A DNA stretch of 64,000 nucleotides from Magnetovibrio sp. PR-2 (GCF_036689815.1 NZ_JBAHUR010000009.1:10718-74717); one strand, 5' to 3'; counted from the first letter of the stretch, positions 30,039 to 38,628 are shown. The notes: generated from the sequence alone by a model not told the origin. Numbers and translations are program-made.

Positions 30039-31916
30039 ATGAAAGGCATGAAAGGGCGGATTCCGCCCGAAGACCAGAGCGCGCCCCGCAATGATTGGCA
30101 CACCATCCGCACGTTGATGCCCTATTTGTGGCCCAGCACGCGGTTCGATTTGCGCGTGCGCGTGATCCTCGCCATGGTGTTTTTGTTGACAGCCAAGGGC
30201 GCCACCGTGACCGTGCCGATTTTGCTCAAATACGCCGTGGATGAGTTGAGCGCGCCGACCATGTTGATCGGTCTTGCCGCTGTGCCCGTTGGCTTGTTGT
30301 TGGCTTACGGTGCTGCACGGGTGATTTCGCTGGCGTTCAAAGAATTGCAGTCCGCCGTGTTTGCCAACGTCACCCACTTTGCCATCCGCGAAGTGGCGCT
30401 GGAAACGTTTAAGCACCTGCACAAGCTCTCACTGCGCTTTCACTTGGAACGCCAAACCGGGGGGCTCAGCCGCGCCATCGAACGGGGCTCCAGCGGCATT
30501 GAGTTTTTGTTGCGCATGTTGTTGTTCAACATCGTGCCGACCATGTTCGAAATCGCCATGGTGGGGGTGTTGATGTGGGCGTTGTTGAGCGGCTCGTTCG
30601 CACTCGCCACCATGGGCACCATTGCGGCCTATATCGTGTGGACCGTGGCGCTGACCAATTGGCGCACGCGGTTTCGCCGGGAAATGAACGAAAACGATTC
30701 GGTTGCGCACACCAAAGCCATCGACAGTTTGCTCAACTACGAAACCGTCAAATACTTCGGCAACGAAGCGCACGAATCCCAGCGTTTCGACGTGGCGCTC
30801 GCGGGCTATGAAAAAGCCGCCATCAAGTCCAAAACGTCCCTCGCCCTGCTCAACACCGGACAAGGGGCCATCATCGCCATTGGTGTCACCATCGTCATGC
30901 TCATGGCCGGCTTTGGCGTTGCGGACGGATCGCTCACCGTGGGCGATTTTGTGTTGGTGAACACGTATCTGTTACAGCTCTACCTGCCGCTCAATTTCTT
31001 GGGCTCGTCGTACCGCGAAATCAAACACTCGCTCACCGATATGGAAGAGATGTTCTCTCTCCTCGACGCCAACGAAGAGATCGAGGACGCCGACAGCGCC
31101 GAGCCGCTCAACGTCACGGGCGGTGAAGTGAAGTTTGAAAATGTCAACTTCGCCTACGACCCGCGCCGCCCGGTTTTGAAAAACGTGAGCTTCTCCGTGC
31201 CTTCGGGAAAATCCGTCGCCATCGTCGGCTCATCCGGTGCGGGCAAGTCCACCATTTCACGCTTGCTGTTTCGCTTTTACGATATTGACGACGGCAGCAT
31301 CTCCATCGACGGGCAAGACATCCGCGATGTGCAACAGGCGAGCCTGCGCGCCGCCATCGGTATCGTCCCGCAAGACACGGTGCTGTTCAACGACACGGTC
31401 TATTACAACATTGCCTATGGCCGCCCCGGCGCGACACCGTCAGAAATTGAAGAGGCCGCCAAGCTCGCCAAAATCCACGACTTTATCCAGAGCTTGCCCG
31501 ACGGCTATCAAACCATCGTCGGCGAGCGCGGCCTGAAACTGTCCGGCGGGGAAAAACAACGCGTCGCCATCGCGCGCACCATTTTGAAAGCACCGCAAAT
31601 TTTGCTGTTCGACGAAGCCACCTCGGCGCTGGACACCCACACGGAAAAAGAAATCCAGGCGTCCTTGCGCGAAGTCGCTGCGGGCCGCACGTCGTTGGTG
31701 ATCGCGCACCGTTTGTCCACGGTGGTGGACAGTGACGAGATTTTGGTGCTCGACCAAGGGGAAGTGGCGGAGCGTGGAACCCATGCTGACTTGTTGGCCA
31801 AAGACGGTCTTTACGCCGCCATGTGGCAGCGCCAGCAAGAGGCCAGCGAAGCCATCGAGACACTTAAACGCACGGGCGAGCAAGCCGACAGGGTGGCTGC
31901 TGAAGTGGCGAAATGA
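30039..31916 (+). CDS. Atm1/HMT1-type ABC exporter (fused permease-ATPase)
   Basis: The 625-residue half-transporter has a six-helix membrane domain (about 40-330) and an ATPase domain (about 370-600). The Walker A loop GSSGAGKSTISRLLFRFYD, signature LSGGEKQRVAIART and Walker B ILLFDEATSALD are intact. The segment TNWRTRFRREMNENDSVA with SLLNYETVKYFGNE is characteristic of the Atm1/ABCB7 group, which exports glutathione-linked sulfur or persulfide compounds and metal-thiol conjugates. It acts as a homodimer in the inner membrane. Its stop overlaps the mmcB start (ATGA). Given the isc operon nearby, a role in thiol or metal homeostasis is plausible, but this is inference. Confidence 0.95.
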   Translation: MKGMKGRIPPEDQSAPRNDWHTIRTLMPYLWPSTRFDLRVRVILAMVFLLTAKGATVTVPILLKYAVDELSAPTMLIGLAAVPVGLLLAYGAARVISLAFKELQSAVFANVTHFAIREVALETFKHLHKLSLRFHLERQTGGLSRAIERGSSGIEFLLRMLLFNIVPTMFEIAMVGVLMWALLSGSFALATMGTIAAYIVWTVALTNWRTRFRREMNENDSVAHTKAIDSLLNYETVKYFGNEAHESQRFDVALAGYEKAAIKSKTSLALLNTGQGAIIAIGVTIVMLMAGFGVADGSLTVGDFVLVNTYLLQLYLPLNFLGSSYREIKHSLTDMEEMFSLLDANEEIEDADSAEPLNVTGGEVKFENVNFAYDPRRPVLKNVSFSVPSGKSVAIVGSSGAGKSTISRLLFRFYDIDDGSISIDGQDIRDVQQASLRAAIGIVPQDTVLFNDTVYYNIAYGRPGATPSEIEEAAKLAKIHDFIQSLPDGYQTIVGERGLKLSGGEKQRVAIARTILKAPQILLFDEATSALDTHTEKEIQASLREVAAGRTSLVIAHRLSTVVDSDEILVLDQGEVAERGTHADLLAKDGLYAAMWQRQQEASEAIETLKRTGEQADRVAAEVAK

Positions 31917-32362
31917 CGGAGACACTTACCGCACAAGACATCTCACGCGGGGTTCTCCGCATGCTCGCCACCCAAGGCTATCGCGGCGTCACGGAACTGC
32001 CGCTCACCAACAACCGGCGCTGCGACATTGCGGCGCTGGGGCCGCGTGGTGAGGTGGTGATTGTGGAAATCAAAAGCTCGCGAAATGACTTTCAGTCCGA
32101 CACCAAGTGGCCGGAGTACGTAGACCACTGCGAACGCTTTTTCTTCGCCGTCGCACCGGACTTTCCGGTTGAGCTGCTGCCAATTGAGCAAGGCCTGATC
32201 ATCTCCGACGGCTACAGCGCCGACATCATCCGCGACGTCGAACCGCGCAAACTCGCCCCGGCCCGGCGCAAGTCCATCACACTGAGGATTGCGCGCACGG
32301 CGGCCCATCGATTGCACGCTGAGCTTGATCCTGCATTCGATCAAAGCAAGTCGCCGATTTAA
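31913..32362 (+). CDS. mmcB: MmcB family DNA-repair protein
   Basis: The 149-residue protein resembles MmcB of Caulobacter, a damage-response protein conserved in alphaproteobacteria. It has a PD-(D/E)xK nuclease-like core: RRCDIAAL (Asp), VVIVEIKSSRNDF (E-x-K) and KWPEYVDHCERFFFAV. That fold suggests DNA binding or cleavage, though activity is not established here. Its ATG overlaps the stop of the ABC exporter gene, so the two are translationally coupled. It is the last GC-rich gene before the AT-rich Panacea island. Confidence 0.9.
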   Translation: MTETLTAQDISRGVLRMLATQGYRGVTELPLTNNRRCDIAALGPRGEVVIVEIKSSRNDFQSDTKWPEYVDHCERFFFAVAPDFPVELLPIEQGLIISDGYSADIIRDVEPRKLAPARRKSITLRIARTAAHRLHAELDPAFDQSKSPI

Positions 32363-32401
32363 CGTCCACAATGGCCGAAACCCAGCCCGAGTAAGGCAAT
32401 A

Positions 32402-32442
32402 TTTAGAACAAAACCACCCCGTTTTAGAACAAAAACACCCCG
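32402..32442 (+). repeat. Tandem direct repeat (2 x 20 bases)
   Basis: TTTAGAACAAAACCACCCCG at 32402-32421 is repeated with one change (C to A at position 12) at 32423-32442, with one base between. Only two units exist, so this is not an array. Confidence 0.85.
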
Positions 32443-32471
32443 TCGCTCCTGCGAAGGCAGGAGCCTATGGG
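32441..32471 (+). repeat. Palindromic REP-like element, copy A
   Basis: A 31-base element with a perfect 8-bp hairpin, GCTCCTGC (32445-32452), loop GAAG, GCAGGAGC (32457-32464), flanked by CGTC and CTATGGG. It matches copy B on the opposite strand at 26 of 31 positions. Such CATTCCTGCGAAGGCAGGAA-type palindromes are dispersed intergenic repeats in many proteobacteria. Confidence 0.85.
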
Positions 32472-32513
32472 CTTCTCGTTTTAGAGTCTCTAACGGTTCC
32501 AGCTGAGCAACCG

Positions 32514-32544
32514 CCCATGGATTCCTGCCTTCGCAGGAATGACG
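32514..32544 (-). repeat. Palindromic REP-like element, copy B
   Basis: Inverted relative to copy A. On the minus strand the hairpin is ATTCCTGC-GAAG-GCAGGAAT (32521-32540) between CGTC and CCATGGG. Four of the five differences from copy A are paired changes (G-C to A-T and C-G to T-A) that keep the stem perfect. The two copies, 42 bases apart, can also pair with each other. Confidence 0.85.
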
Positions 32545-32866
32545 ACTATTGGGGCTTCACGCAGGGAGTGGGGGGGATAAGCTTGTGTCCGAGCATCTGT
32601 TCACGGGCATTGAGAATGTGGCATTTGAGATGGATGCTTGAAGGGTTGCCTAGACACAATTCTTAAGTAGGGAGCCATATATCGATTCTTTTTTCATTCT
32701 CATACTGAATGGCTTACAACGGATAATCTTTTAGTTTCAGCCCCATTTTAATTGATCAATGGATTCAATGGGCTGATCAACATATTGCGCTACAAACAGT
32801 ACAAGCAACATCATATGGTTGATTTGTACGCTATGAACTGCTAGAACACTTCAAGAACATGGAACT

Positions 32867-33373
32867 ATGACAATGAGTTATGATGGACGGGCTATTGCAA
32901 ACTTCGTCTTGGACTATTGTGAGGATAACGGTCACCCAATAACAAACCTCTCTCTGCAAAAGATTGTCTACTTTTGCCACGTTTGGTCACTGATAACCTT
33001 GGGAAGACCATTAATCCGGCACCAATTTGAAGCTTGGAAATATGGGCCAGTACTTCAGTATCTGTATAGAGAGTTCAAGTCATTTGACGATGACATTATT
33101 ACAAACCGAGCGAAGCAACTTGACCCCAAAACAGGAATAAAGCAAAACGCTGTTTGTGATTTTGACCCAGTTACAGAAGAACTCTTAAGAGATGTAGTTA
33201 AATTTTATAGCCAGCTTAGCGCTGGCCAGTTGGTAGACTTAAGCCATGTAACGGGAGGACCATGGCATCAAGTCTGGAATCATGATGGTGACGTTCAACC
33301 TGGAATGAAAATTGAAAATAAAGACATTCTTGAATTTTATTCCAAGGCATCGGCTCCATTCACAATACAATGA
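32867..33373 (+). CDS. Panacea-domain (DUF4065/SocA-like) protein, putative antitoxin
   Basis: The 168-residue protein shows the Panacea pattern: YDGRAIANFVLDYCEDNG, LSLQKIVYFCHVWSL, RHQFEAWKYGPVLQYLYREF, and further on LVDLSHVTGGPWHQVWN. Panacea proteins such as Caulobacter SocA and phage GepA act as antitoxins or proteolysis adaptors and are paired with many different toxins. ATG 32867 or ATG 32873 may be the start; the domain begins at once after either. The gene is AT-rich, unlike mmcB upstream. It is followed after 13 bases by an unrecognised 241-residue gene, the expected place of a partner. The family call is firm; the antitoxin role is inferred from context. Confidence 0.88.
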   Translation: MTMSYDGRAIANFVLDYCEDNGHPITNLSLQKIVYFCHVWSLITLGRPLIRHQFEAWKYGPVLQYLYREFKSFDDDIITNRAKQLDPKTGIKQNAVCDFDPVTEELLRDVVKFYSQLSAGQLVDLSHVTGGPWHQVWNHDGDVQPGMKIENKDILEFYSKASAPFTIQ

Positions 33374-33386
33374 GGTTAATCACCAT

Positions 33387-34112
33387 ATGACTAAACTCAG
33401 AGTACCTTCCCTTCAGCATTTAGCGCGTAACTGGCACCCTGATTCGAAAAAAATCACTAAATCATTAGTCCGATTAGCAGAGAATCCGCCAAGATTTAAT
33501 TACAACCCTTTAAGTAGCGCAGCATTAGACCTGTTGTTGTTTGGTCAACCTTATGATCAAGTTCGGCTAGGAATAATTCGTGCTGTTAAACGTGAAGGTG
33601 TACGCGATAACTATCTGGAAATACTCTCTCTGATGCACAAGCACTTTGAAAGTATATCTCCTGACTTCGTGCAACAAGTTGACACAAGGATGTATCCAAT
33701 CACACGGGGGCTAATGATCCCCTTTACGCCGCCTCTCATCTATGGCCTTGGAGGACAAATCTATTTCCCTTGGCTTAGTTTTTGGCGTGCTAACCCTTTA
33801 TCTAATAAGCGTCTTGCATTGTTCGTATCGCTTGTACGAGAAGTTCTGGTTGAAGATCCTGATCTCGAAAATGCACGTTTCCAAATTTATGACTTCAGTG
33901 CACCTAAGCCAAAAACTCCGCGAGAACTAGCTATTATTGAAGCAAGAGATGTTCCTACGCTATCTCAGGATGAAACAAAAGAGATGCTAGAAATATTTGC
34001 CGAAGGTTTCTTCAATGCCCAAGCTGAACTTGCAGGTAAAGTATCAACGCAAAAAGATACGGAACGGCAAGATTCCTTCGAAGACCATCGTCAGCGCGAC
34101 CTTTTTAAGTAA
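33387..34112 (+). CDS. Unrecognised protein paired with the Panacea gene, candidate toxin
   Basis: The 241-residue soluble protein belongs to no family I recognise. It has a basic N-terminus (LRVPSLQHLARNWHPDSKK), a central mixed region (PFTPPLIYGLGGQIYFPWLS), a segment LSNKRLALFVSLVREVL and an acidic, Gln-rich helical tail. ATG 33387 is chosen because TGAGGT lies upstream and the frame before it overlaps the Panacea gene with unlikely composition. It starts 13 bases after the Panacea stop and is equally AT-rich, so both were probably acquired together. A long perfect palindrome follows its stop. A toxin role is inference from the pairing only; no nuclease, kinase or ADP-ribosyltransferase motif is obvious. 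Confidence 0.8.
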   Translation: MTKLRVPSLQHLARNWHPDSKKITKSLVRLAENPPRFNYNPLSSAALDLLLFGQPYDQVRLGIIRAVKREGVRDNYLEILSLMHKHFESISPDFVQQVDTRMYPITRGLMIPFTPPLIYGLGGQIYFPWLSFWRANPLSNKRLALFVSLVREVLVEDPDLENARFQIYDFSAPKPKTPRELAIIEARDVPTLSQDETKEMLEIFAEGFFNAQAELAGKVSTQKDTERQDSFEDHRQRDLFK

Positions 34113-34138
34113 ATTGATTTCATGCAGAGAGTGTTTCT

Positions 34139-34163
34139 ACGAGGACTATTATATAGTCCTCGT
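34139..34163. terminator. Perfect palindrome between convergent genes (possible bidirectional terminator)
   Basis: ACGAGGACTA (34139-34148) and TAGTCCTCGT (34154-34163) form a perfect 10-bp stem around TTATA. It sits 26 bases after the stop of the candidate toxin gene and two bases before the mnmA stop. There is no T-run on either strand, so it may instead be an island boundary or an mRNA-stabilising hairpin. Confidence 0.55.
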
Positions 34164-34165
34164 AC

Positions 34166-35284
34166 TCACCCCTTCTCAATCCACCCACCACCCAACAGCC
34201 GCTCGCCGTCGTAGAACACGCAAGCCTGCCCGGGCGCGATGGCGGAGAAAGGTTCTTTGAGGTGGACTGTGGCGCGGCCGTCTTGCATTGGCGTGATGTG
34301 TGCGGGGACGGCGGGGCTTAAGGAGCGGAGCTTGACGACGCAGTCGATGCCGTCCGCCGGTATCGTGTCCCCATCCCCAATCCAGTTGACGTCGCGGATG
34401 GTGAGCGCGTTCGCGAGCAGGTCGGCTTTGCAGCCCACTACCACTTGGTTGGTGTCCGCATCAATCTTCACCACGTAGATGGGTTCGGGGCCGGAGATGC
34501 CGAGGCCTCTGCGTTGGCCCACCGTGTATTTGATCACGCCGTCGTGTTGGCCCAAAACGTTGCCGTCCATATCCACAACATCGCCGGGCTCCAGTGCGCC
34601 GGGGCGAAGTTTGTTGACCACGTCTAAGTACTTACCTTCGGGCACAAAGCAGATGTCTTGGCTGTCGGGTTTTTTGGCGATGTCTAAGCCTAAGCGCTCG
34701 GCCTCGGCCCGCGCTTCGTCTTTGGTGCACGCACCCAGTGGAAACCACAACATCTCCACAGCGTCCCCGGGCGTGGAAAACAGGAAATAGCTTTGATCGC
34801 GGCTATGGTCTTGGCCCCGGTGCAGCTCCGCCCCATCCGGACCGTCCAAGCGCCGCACATAGTGCCCGGTCACCAGAGCCTCCGCACCTAAGTCCTTGGC
34901 TTTGTCCAACAAGTCTTTGAACTTGATGGTGTCGTTGCAATGCACGCACGGGATCGGCGTTTCGCCCGCCAGGTACGTGTCGGCAAAGACCTCCATAACC
35001 TCGGCCTTAAAGCGTTCTTCGAAGTCCAGGACATAGTGCGGGATGCCAATGTCGTCGGCCACGCGGCGCGCATCGTGGATGTCGCGGCCCGCGCAGCACG
35101 TGCCGGGCTTGTCGATGGCGATGCCGTGGTCATAAAGCTGCATGGTGATGCCCACCACGTCGAAGCCTGCTTCTTTCAACAAGGCCGCCGTCACAGAGCT
35201 GTCCACCCCGCCGGACATGGCAACGACCACACGGGTCTCGGCGGGCGGTTTGTTGTGGGCACTTTGGGGCAGGTCGAGCTTCAC
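34166..35284 (-). CDS. mnmA: tRNA-specific 2-thiouridylase MnmA
   Basis: MnmA thiolates U34 of tRNA-Lys, tRNA-Glu and tRNA-Gln with sulfur from IscS passed on by carrier proteins. The PP-loop [15 protein letters not shown] binds ATP. The two catalytic cysteines are in PCVHCNDTIKFKDLL and SQDICFVPEGKY; GTCCAGRDIHDAR holds an additional pair. The start is GTG 35284, overlapping the DUF599 stop (GTGA); it gives the usual length of 372 residues, and longer readings would overlap the neighbour by tens of codons. It is the last gene of the isc operon, which fits its need for IscS sulfur. Confidence 0.97.
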   Translation of the reverse strand: MKLDLPQSAHNKPPAETRVVVAMSGGVDSSVTAALLKEAGFDVVGITMQLYDHGIAIDKPGTCCAGRDIHDARRVADDIGIPHYVLDFEERFKAEVMEVFADTYLAGETPIPCVHCNDTIKFKDLLDKAKDLGAEALVTGHYVRRLDGPDGAELHRGQDHSRDQSYFLFSTPGDAVEMLWFPLGACTKDEARAEAERLGLDIAKKPDSQDICFVPEGKYLDVVNKLRPGALEPGDVVDMDGNVLGQHDGVIKYTVGQRRGLGISGPEPIYVVKIDADTNQVVVGCKADLLANALTIRDVNWIGDGDTIPADGIDCVVKLRSLSPAVPAHITPMQDGRATVHLKEPFSAIAPGQACVFYDGERLLGGGWIEKG

Positions 35285-35985
35285 GGCTTGCCCCCCATGC
35301 CCGGAATGCTGTGAAGATACCCCAAGGTTTGAGAACGAAATTCCCGGCGATAGACCACCGCCGTCACCCAAACAGTCGCAATGGCAAACAGCACCGGATG
35401 CAAAAACCAGCTGAGCGCGGCAAGCCCGTAATAGTAAGACCGCATGGCGCGGTTGAAGTTGGCCACGGCCAAAGCGAGAACTTCAGACGCCCCTTCGGCA
35501 AAGGCCTGGGCGTCATCGCTGTCGGCCTCGGACGGCGGCGGCGCAGCACCCACCAAAATGACGGAGTAGTTGAATTGGCGCAAAGACCAAGCACATTTGA
35601 AAAACGCGTAGATGAAAATCAGGAGTAGGAGCAGGATTTTCAGCTCCCACGTGGCTTTGGAGGCCTCGCTCAAGTACGGCACACCCTCGACCAACGCTTG
35701 AACCTTATCGAGCGAGCCCAAAATCGCCAACAGCCCGGCCAAGATCAGCAACGTGATGGACGAAAACAGTCCGACGCTGCGCATCAAGGCGCTCATGATG
35801 GTGGTGTCCACCATGCGCATGTCACGGCGCAAAAGCTGCTGCATCCAGCCTGCACGGTGCTTTTTCATCACACTCATCAAATTGTGCCCGCCGTGTTTGA
35901 GACGGTCGGCATAAAGGATATAGCCATTCCAGACGATGAAAAACCACGCAAGTGCGGCCAAGTCGATGATGGCGATGTCGGGCAT
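35281..35985 (-). CDS. DUF599 family membrane protein
   Basis: The 234-residue protein has four hydrophobic segments (about 6-24, 74-94, 114-132 and 190-214) and the DUF599 pattern with HNLMSVMKKHRAGWMQQLLR near residue 33 and NFNRAMRSYYYGLAALSWF in the last third. The biochemical role of DUF599 is unknown. It sits between iscX and mnmA and overlaps mnmA by four bases, so it is expressed with the isc genes, but nothing in it suggests cluster binding. Confidence 0.92.
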   Translation of the reverse strand: MPDIAIIDLAALAWFFIVWNGYILYADRLKHGGHNLMSVMKKHRAGWMQQLLRRDMRMVDTTIMSALMRSVGLFSSITLLILAGLLAILGSLDKVQALVEGVPYLSEASKATWELKILLLLLIFIYAFFKCAWSLRQFNYSVILVGAAPPPSEADSDDAQAFAEGASEVLALAVANFNRAMRSYYYGLAALSWFLHPVLFAIATVWVTAVVYRREFRSQTLGYLHSIPGMGGKP

Positions 35986-35997
35986 CGGGTTTCCTAA

Positions 35998-36195
35998 TCA
36001 GTCGTCGCGTTCTTCGAGCCACGCCATTTGGATGGCTTCCAAGATCTTCTCGCTGGATTTTTCCGGGTCGTCGTCGAAGCTGGGCAGCTCTTGCACCCAT
36101 TTCCACAAGTCCGTGAAGCGCACGTGCATGATGTCAGCGTCCGGGTGCGCGTCTTCCAGTTCAATGGCAATATCGTATACGTCGGTCCAACGCAT
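35998..36195 (-). CDS. iscX: Fe-S assembly protein IscX
   Basis: The 65-residue acidic protein matches IscX (YfhJ): RWTDVYDIAIELEDAHPD, VRFTDLWKWVQELPSFDDD and EAIQMAWLEERDD. IscX binds IscS and iron and tunes the rate of cluster assembly. ATG 36195 gives the family's length and lies just after AGGAG; an upstream in-frame start would add 19 unrelated residues. It follows fdx in the isc operon. Confidence 0.97.
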   Translation of the reverse strand: MRWTDVYDIAIELEDAHPDADIMHVRFTDLWKWVQELPSFDDDPEKSSEKILEAIQMAWLEERDD

Positions 36196-36273
36196 TGTGA
36201 TAACTCCTGCAAAAATACGAAGGGGGGCTGGATTGAACCCCGCCCCCCTCAATCCTGTAATCGTTCGAGGCGC

Positions 36274-36606
36274 TTAGTCCAGCAACATGTTGCGCGTGCC
36301 GGCGGGCAGCGTCACTTCCAAGCCGTCCAAGTCTTCGGTCATTTTGATCTGACAGCCCAAACGCGACGTGTGGGTCAGGCCAAACGCCAGGTCGAGCATG
36401 TCTTCTTCTTCCTCGGTCGCTTCGTCCAGTTTGTCGAACCATTTGTCTTCGACAACCACGTGACAGGTCGAGCACGCCAGCGAGCCTTCGCAAGCGCCTT
36501 CCAGATCCAAACCGTTTTTGTGCGCAATTTCCAGGACCGAAAGGCCAACCGGTGCGTCCACTTCGGTGCGTTTGCCTTCGTCATCGATGAACGTCATTTT
36601 CGGCAT
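36274..36606 (-). CDS. fdx: 2Fe-2S ferredoxin, ISC type
   Basis: This 110-residue ferredoxin carries the adrenodoxin-type cluster motif C-x5-C-x2-C ([14 protein letters not shown]) and the fourth Cys in [11 protein letters not shown]. Isc ferredoxins give electrons for reducing the persulfide sulfur during cluster assembly on IscU. It lies 74 bases after hscA and before iscX, as in the classical isc operon. Confidence 0.98.
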   Translation of the reverse strand: MPKMTFIDDEGKRTEVDAPVGLSVLEIAHKNGLDLEGACEGSLACSTCHVVVEDKWFDKLDEATEEEEDMLDLAFGLTHTSRLGCQIKMTEDLDGLEVTLPAGTRNMLLD

Positions 36607-36680
36607 ATTGAGAGGTCTCCTCGGAATTTAATTATCTGTTGAGCATTGGTTTAGCGCGGCCAAGGCCCGGAAACAAGGGA

Positions 36681-38597
36681 TTATTGCCCCTCTTCCCCCT
36701 CAACCACGGAGGATTCCAGCTTGTCCATACTCACACCCGTGAGCGCATCGCGGATGCCTTTGTCCATGCGCTTTTCGGCAAAAACCTGGGTCGCCGTGTC
36801 GAGTTTTCCTGCCACTTGATTAATGGCGTCTCTGTCCGTGCCTTTGATGGTTTCAATCACTTCGTCCATGACTTCGCCAATGGCTTCGCGTTCTTCGACG
36901 CTGAGCAAACGGCAATCGGCTTGCAAAGCGGCGCGTACAGCCAACATGGCGCGTTCGGCCTCAACGCGAGCTTCGGTGAGCAAACGCAGCTCCATATCGT
37001 CCTTGGCGTGGGCCATGGAATCGTAGAGCATCTGCGACATTTCGTCTTCCGACAGACCATAAGACGGTTTGACTTCTACCTTGGCTTCGATGCCAGAGGT
37101 ATCTTCGCCTGCCGTCACGGTCAAAAGGCCGTCTGCATCCACCTGGAAGGTCACGCGGATGTGTGCAGCCCCGGCCGCCATTTGCGGTATTCCGGTCAAG
37201 TTAAAGCGCGCGAGTGAACGGTTTTGGTCCACCATTTCGCGTTCACCCTGCACCACATGAATGGCCATAGCGGTCTGGCCGTCTTGATAGGTGGTGAATT
37301 CTTGGGCTTTGGCAACCGGGATGGGGGTGTTGCGCGGAATGACTTTTTCGACGATGCCGCCCATGGTCTCAAGCCCCAGCGACAACGGCGTGACGTCCAA
37401 CAGCAAGGTGTCTGAGCCCACGGTCAACGCTTCGGCCTGCAAAGCCGCACCCACGGCGACCACTTGGTCGGGATCGATGTCGGCCAAGGGTTCGGAGCCG
37501 AAGTAGCCTTCGACGGCGGCGCGCACGGCCGGAACGCGGGTGGAGCCCCCCACCAGAACCACACCTTTGACGTCGAGGGGGTCGTAGCCCGCTTCGGTCA
37601 GGACCTCATGGCAGATTTTGATGGTACGTTTGACCAGATCGGCAGACAACCCGTCGAACTCGGCACGGGTCAGGGTGTGCTTGGTGGACGTGTCGCCCGC
37701 TTGCAGCATCCACTCGCCGCTGTCTTCGGTGGTCAGGCATTCTTTGGCCAAACGTGCCGTCATCAACGCCACTTTGACTTCGCCGGAGTTGAGCTCCGTC
37801 TCGCCCAATTCAGCTTTGCGTTGGGTCAAAAAATGATCGGCAATGGCGTGATCGAAATCGTCACCGCCAAGTGCTGCATCACCGCCCGTCGCCAACACTT
37901 GGAACACGCCCTTTTCCATGCGCAGCACGGACAAATCGAACGTGCCGCCGCCCAAATCATAAACCGCGTACAAACCTTCGGCTTCTTTGTCCAAGCCATA
38001 CGCCAATGCCGCGGCTGTCGGTTCGTTCACCAGACGCAAAACGTCAAGCCCCGCCAAACGCGCGGCGTCCTTGGTGGCGACGCGTTGAGCATCGTCGAAG
38101 TAGGCCGGAACGGTGATCACGGCTTTGCCGATTTTGGCACTGAGATGTTCTTCGGCCCGGTCACGCAAGGCCCGCAAAATGTCGGCGGAAATTTCGATGG
38201 GCGTCATTTTGTGCCCACCAATGTTGAGGCGCACCAGTTGGCTTTCGCCTTCAACGTGGGGCTCGATCTCAAACGGCAGCTGACCGCCCAAGCCTTTGAC
38301 GTCTTCCGCACCGCGCCCCATCAAACGTTTGATGGAGCTCACCACGCTGTCGGGGCGGCTCAACAACAAACGCTTGGCCAACTCACCCACAATGGGGGAG
38401 CCGTCCGGCGCATAGGCCACGATGGATGGGACCAGAGCCGTACCATCGTCGTCCTTCAACACATCGACGGAATTTTCAGAACTGACCGCAACGACCGAGT
38501 TGGTGGTGCCGAGATCGATGCCGATGGCGAGCTCAGACTCCCCTTCGTGGGGAGCTGGTGTTTCGCCGGGTTCGTGAATTTGCAGAAGGGTGACCAT
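36681..38597 (-). CDS. hscA: Fe-S assembly chaperone HscA
   Basis: This Hsp70-type ATPase of 638 residues promotes transfer of the cluster from IscU. The ATPase domain has IGIDLGTTNSVVAVSSEN, VYDLGGGTFDLSVL and VVLVGGSTRVPAVR; the peptide-binding domain follows from about residue 395 with TPLSLGLETMGG. It recognises the LPPVK motif of IscU, which is present in the IscU of this operon. Its gene lies 31 bases after hscB, its J-domain partner. Confidence 0.98.
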   Translation of the reverse strand: MVTLLQIHEPGETPAPHEGESELAIGIDLGTTNSVVAVSSENSVDVLKDDDGTALVPSIVAYAPDGSPIVGELAKRLLLSRPDSVVSSIKRLMGRGAEDVKGLGGQLPFEIEPHVEGESQLVRLNIGGHKMTPIEISADILRALRDRAEEHLSAKIGKAVITVPAYFDDAQRVATKDAARLAGLDVLRLVNEPTAAALAYGLDKEAEGLYAVYDLGGGTFDLSVLRMEKGVFQVLATGGDAALGGDDFDHAIADHFLTQRKAELGETELNSGEVKVALMTARLAKECLTTEDSGEWMLQAGDTSTKHTLTRAEFDGLSADLVKRTIKICHEVLTEAGYDPLDVKGVVLVGGSTRVPAVRAAVEGYFGSEPLADIDPDQVVAVGAALQAEALTVGSDTLLLDVTPLSLGLETMGGIVEKVIPRNTPIPVAKAQEFTTYQDGQTAMAIHVVQGEREMVDQNRSLARFNLTGIPQMAAGAAHIRVTFQVDADGLLTVTAGEDTSGIEAKVEVKPSYGLSEDEMSQMLYDSMAHAKDDMELRLLTEARVEAERAMLAVRAALQADCRLLSVEEREAIGEVMDEVIETIKGTDRDAINQVAGKLDTATQVFAEKRMDKGIRDALTGVSMDKLESSVVEGEEGQ

Positions 38598-38628
38598 GTT
38601 TAAATCTTTTTGTTTTCAGTATGTGTGT

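Larger units (their letters stand above)
32363..32866. other. Intergenic region with repeats before the AT-rich island
   Basis: These 504 bases hold a tandem 20-base repeat (32402-32442) and two inverted copies of a palindromic element (32441-32471 and 32514-32544). They also mark the change from GC-rich core to AT-rich island sequence at about 32650. No gene is supported: the open frame crossing the repeats ends in MDSCLRRNDDY, a translation of the repeat itself. The promoter of the Panacea gene is expected in 32700-32860 but was not pinned down. Confidence 0.6.

Noticed and set aside
32402-32442. Possible CRISPR because of direct repeats
   Set aside because: Only two 20-base units, one base apart, with no spacers and no cas genes.
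32289-32666. A 125-codon frame across the end of mmcB and the palindromic repeats
   Set aside because: Its last third reads MDSCLRRNDDYWGF, a well-known type of artefact produced by translating this repeat.
37464-38603. A 379-codon open frame opposite hscA, and similar long frames opposite thiC, guaB and iscS
   Set aside because: All lie wholly within strongly conserved genes on the other strand and show no family features.
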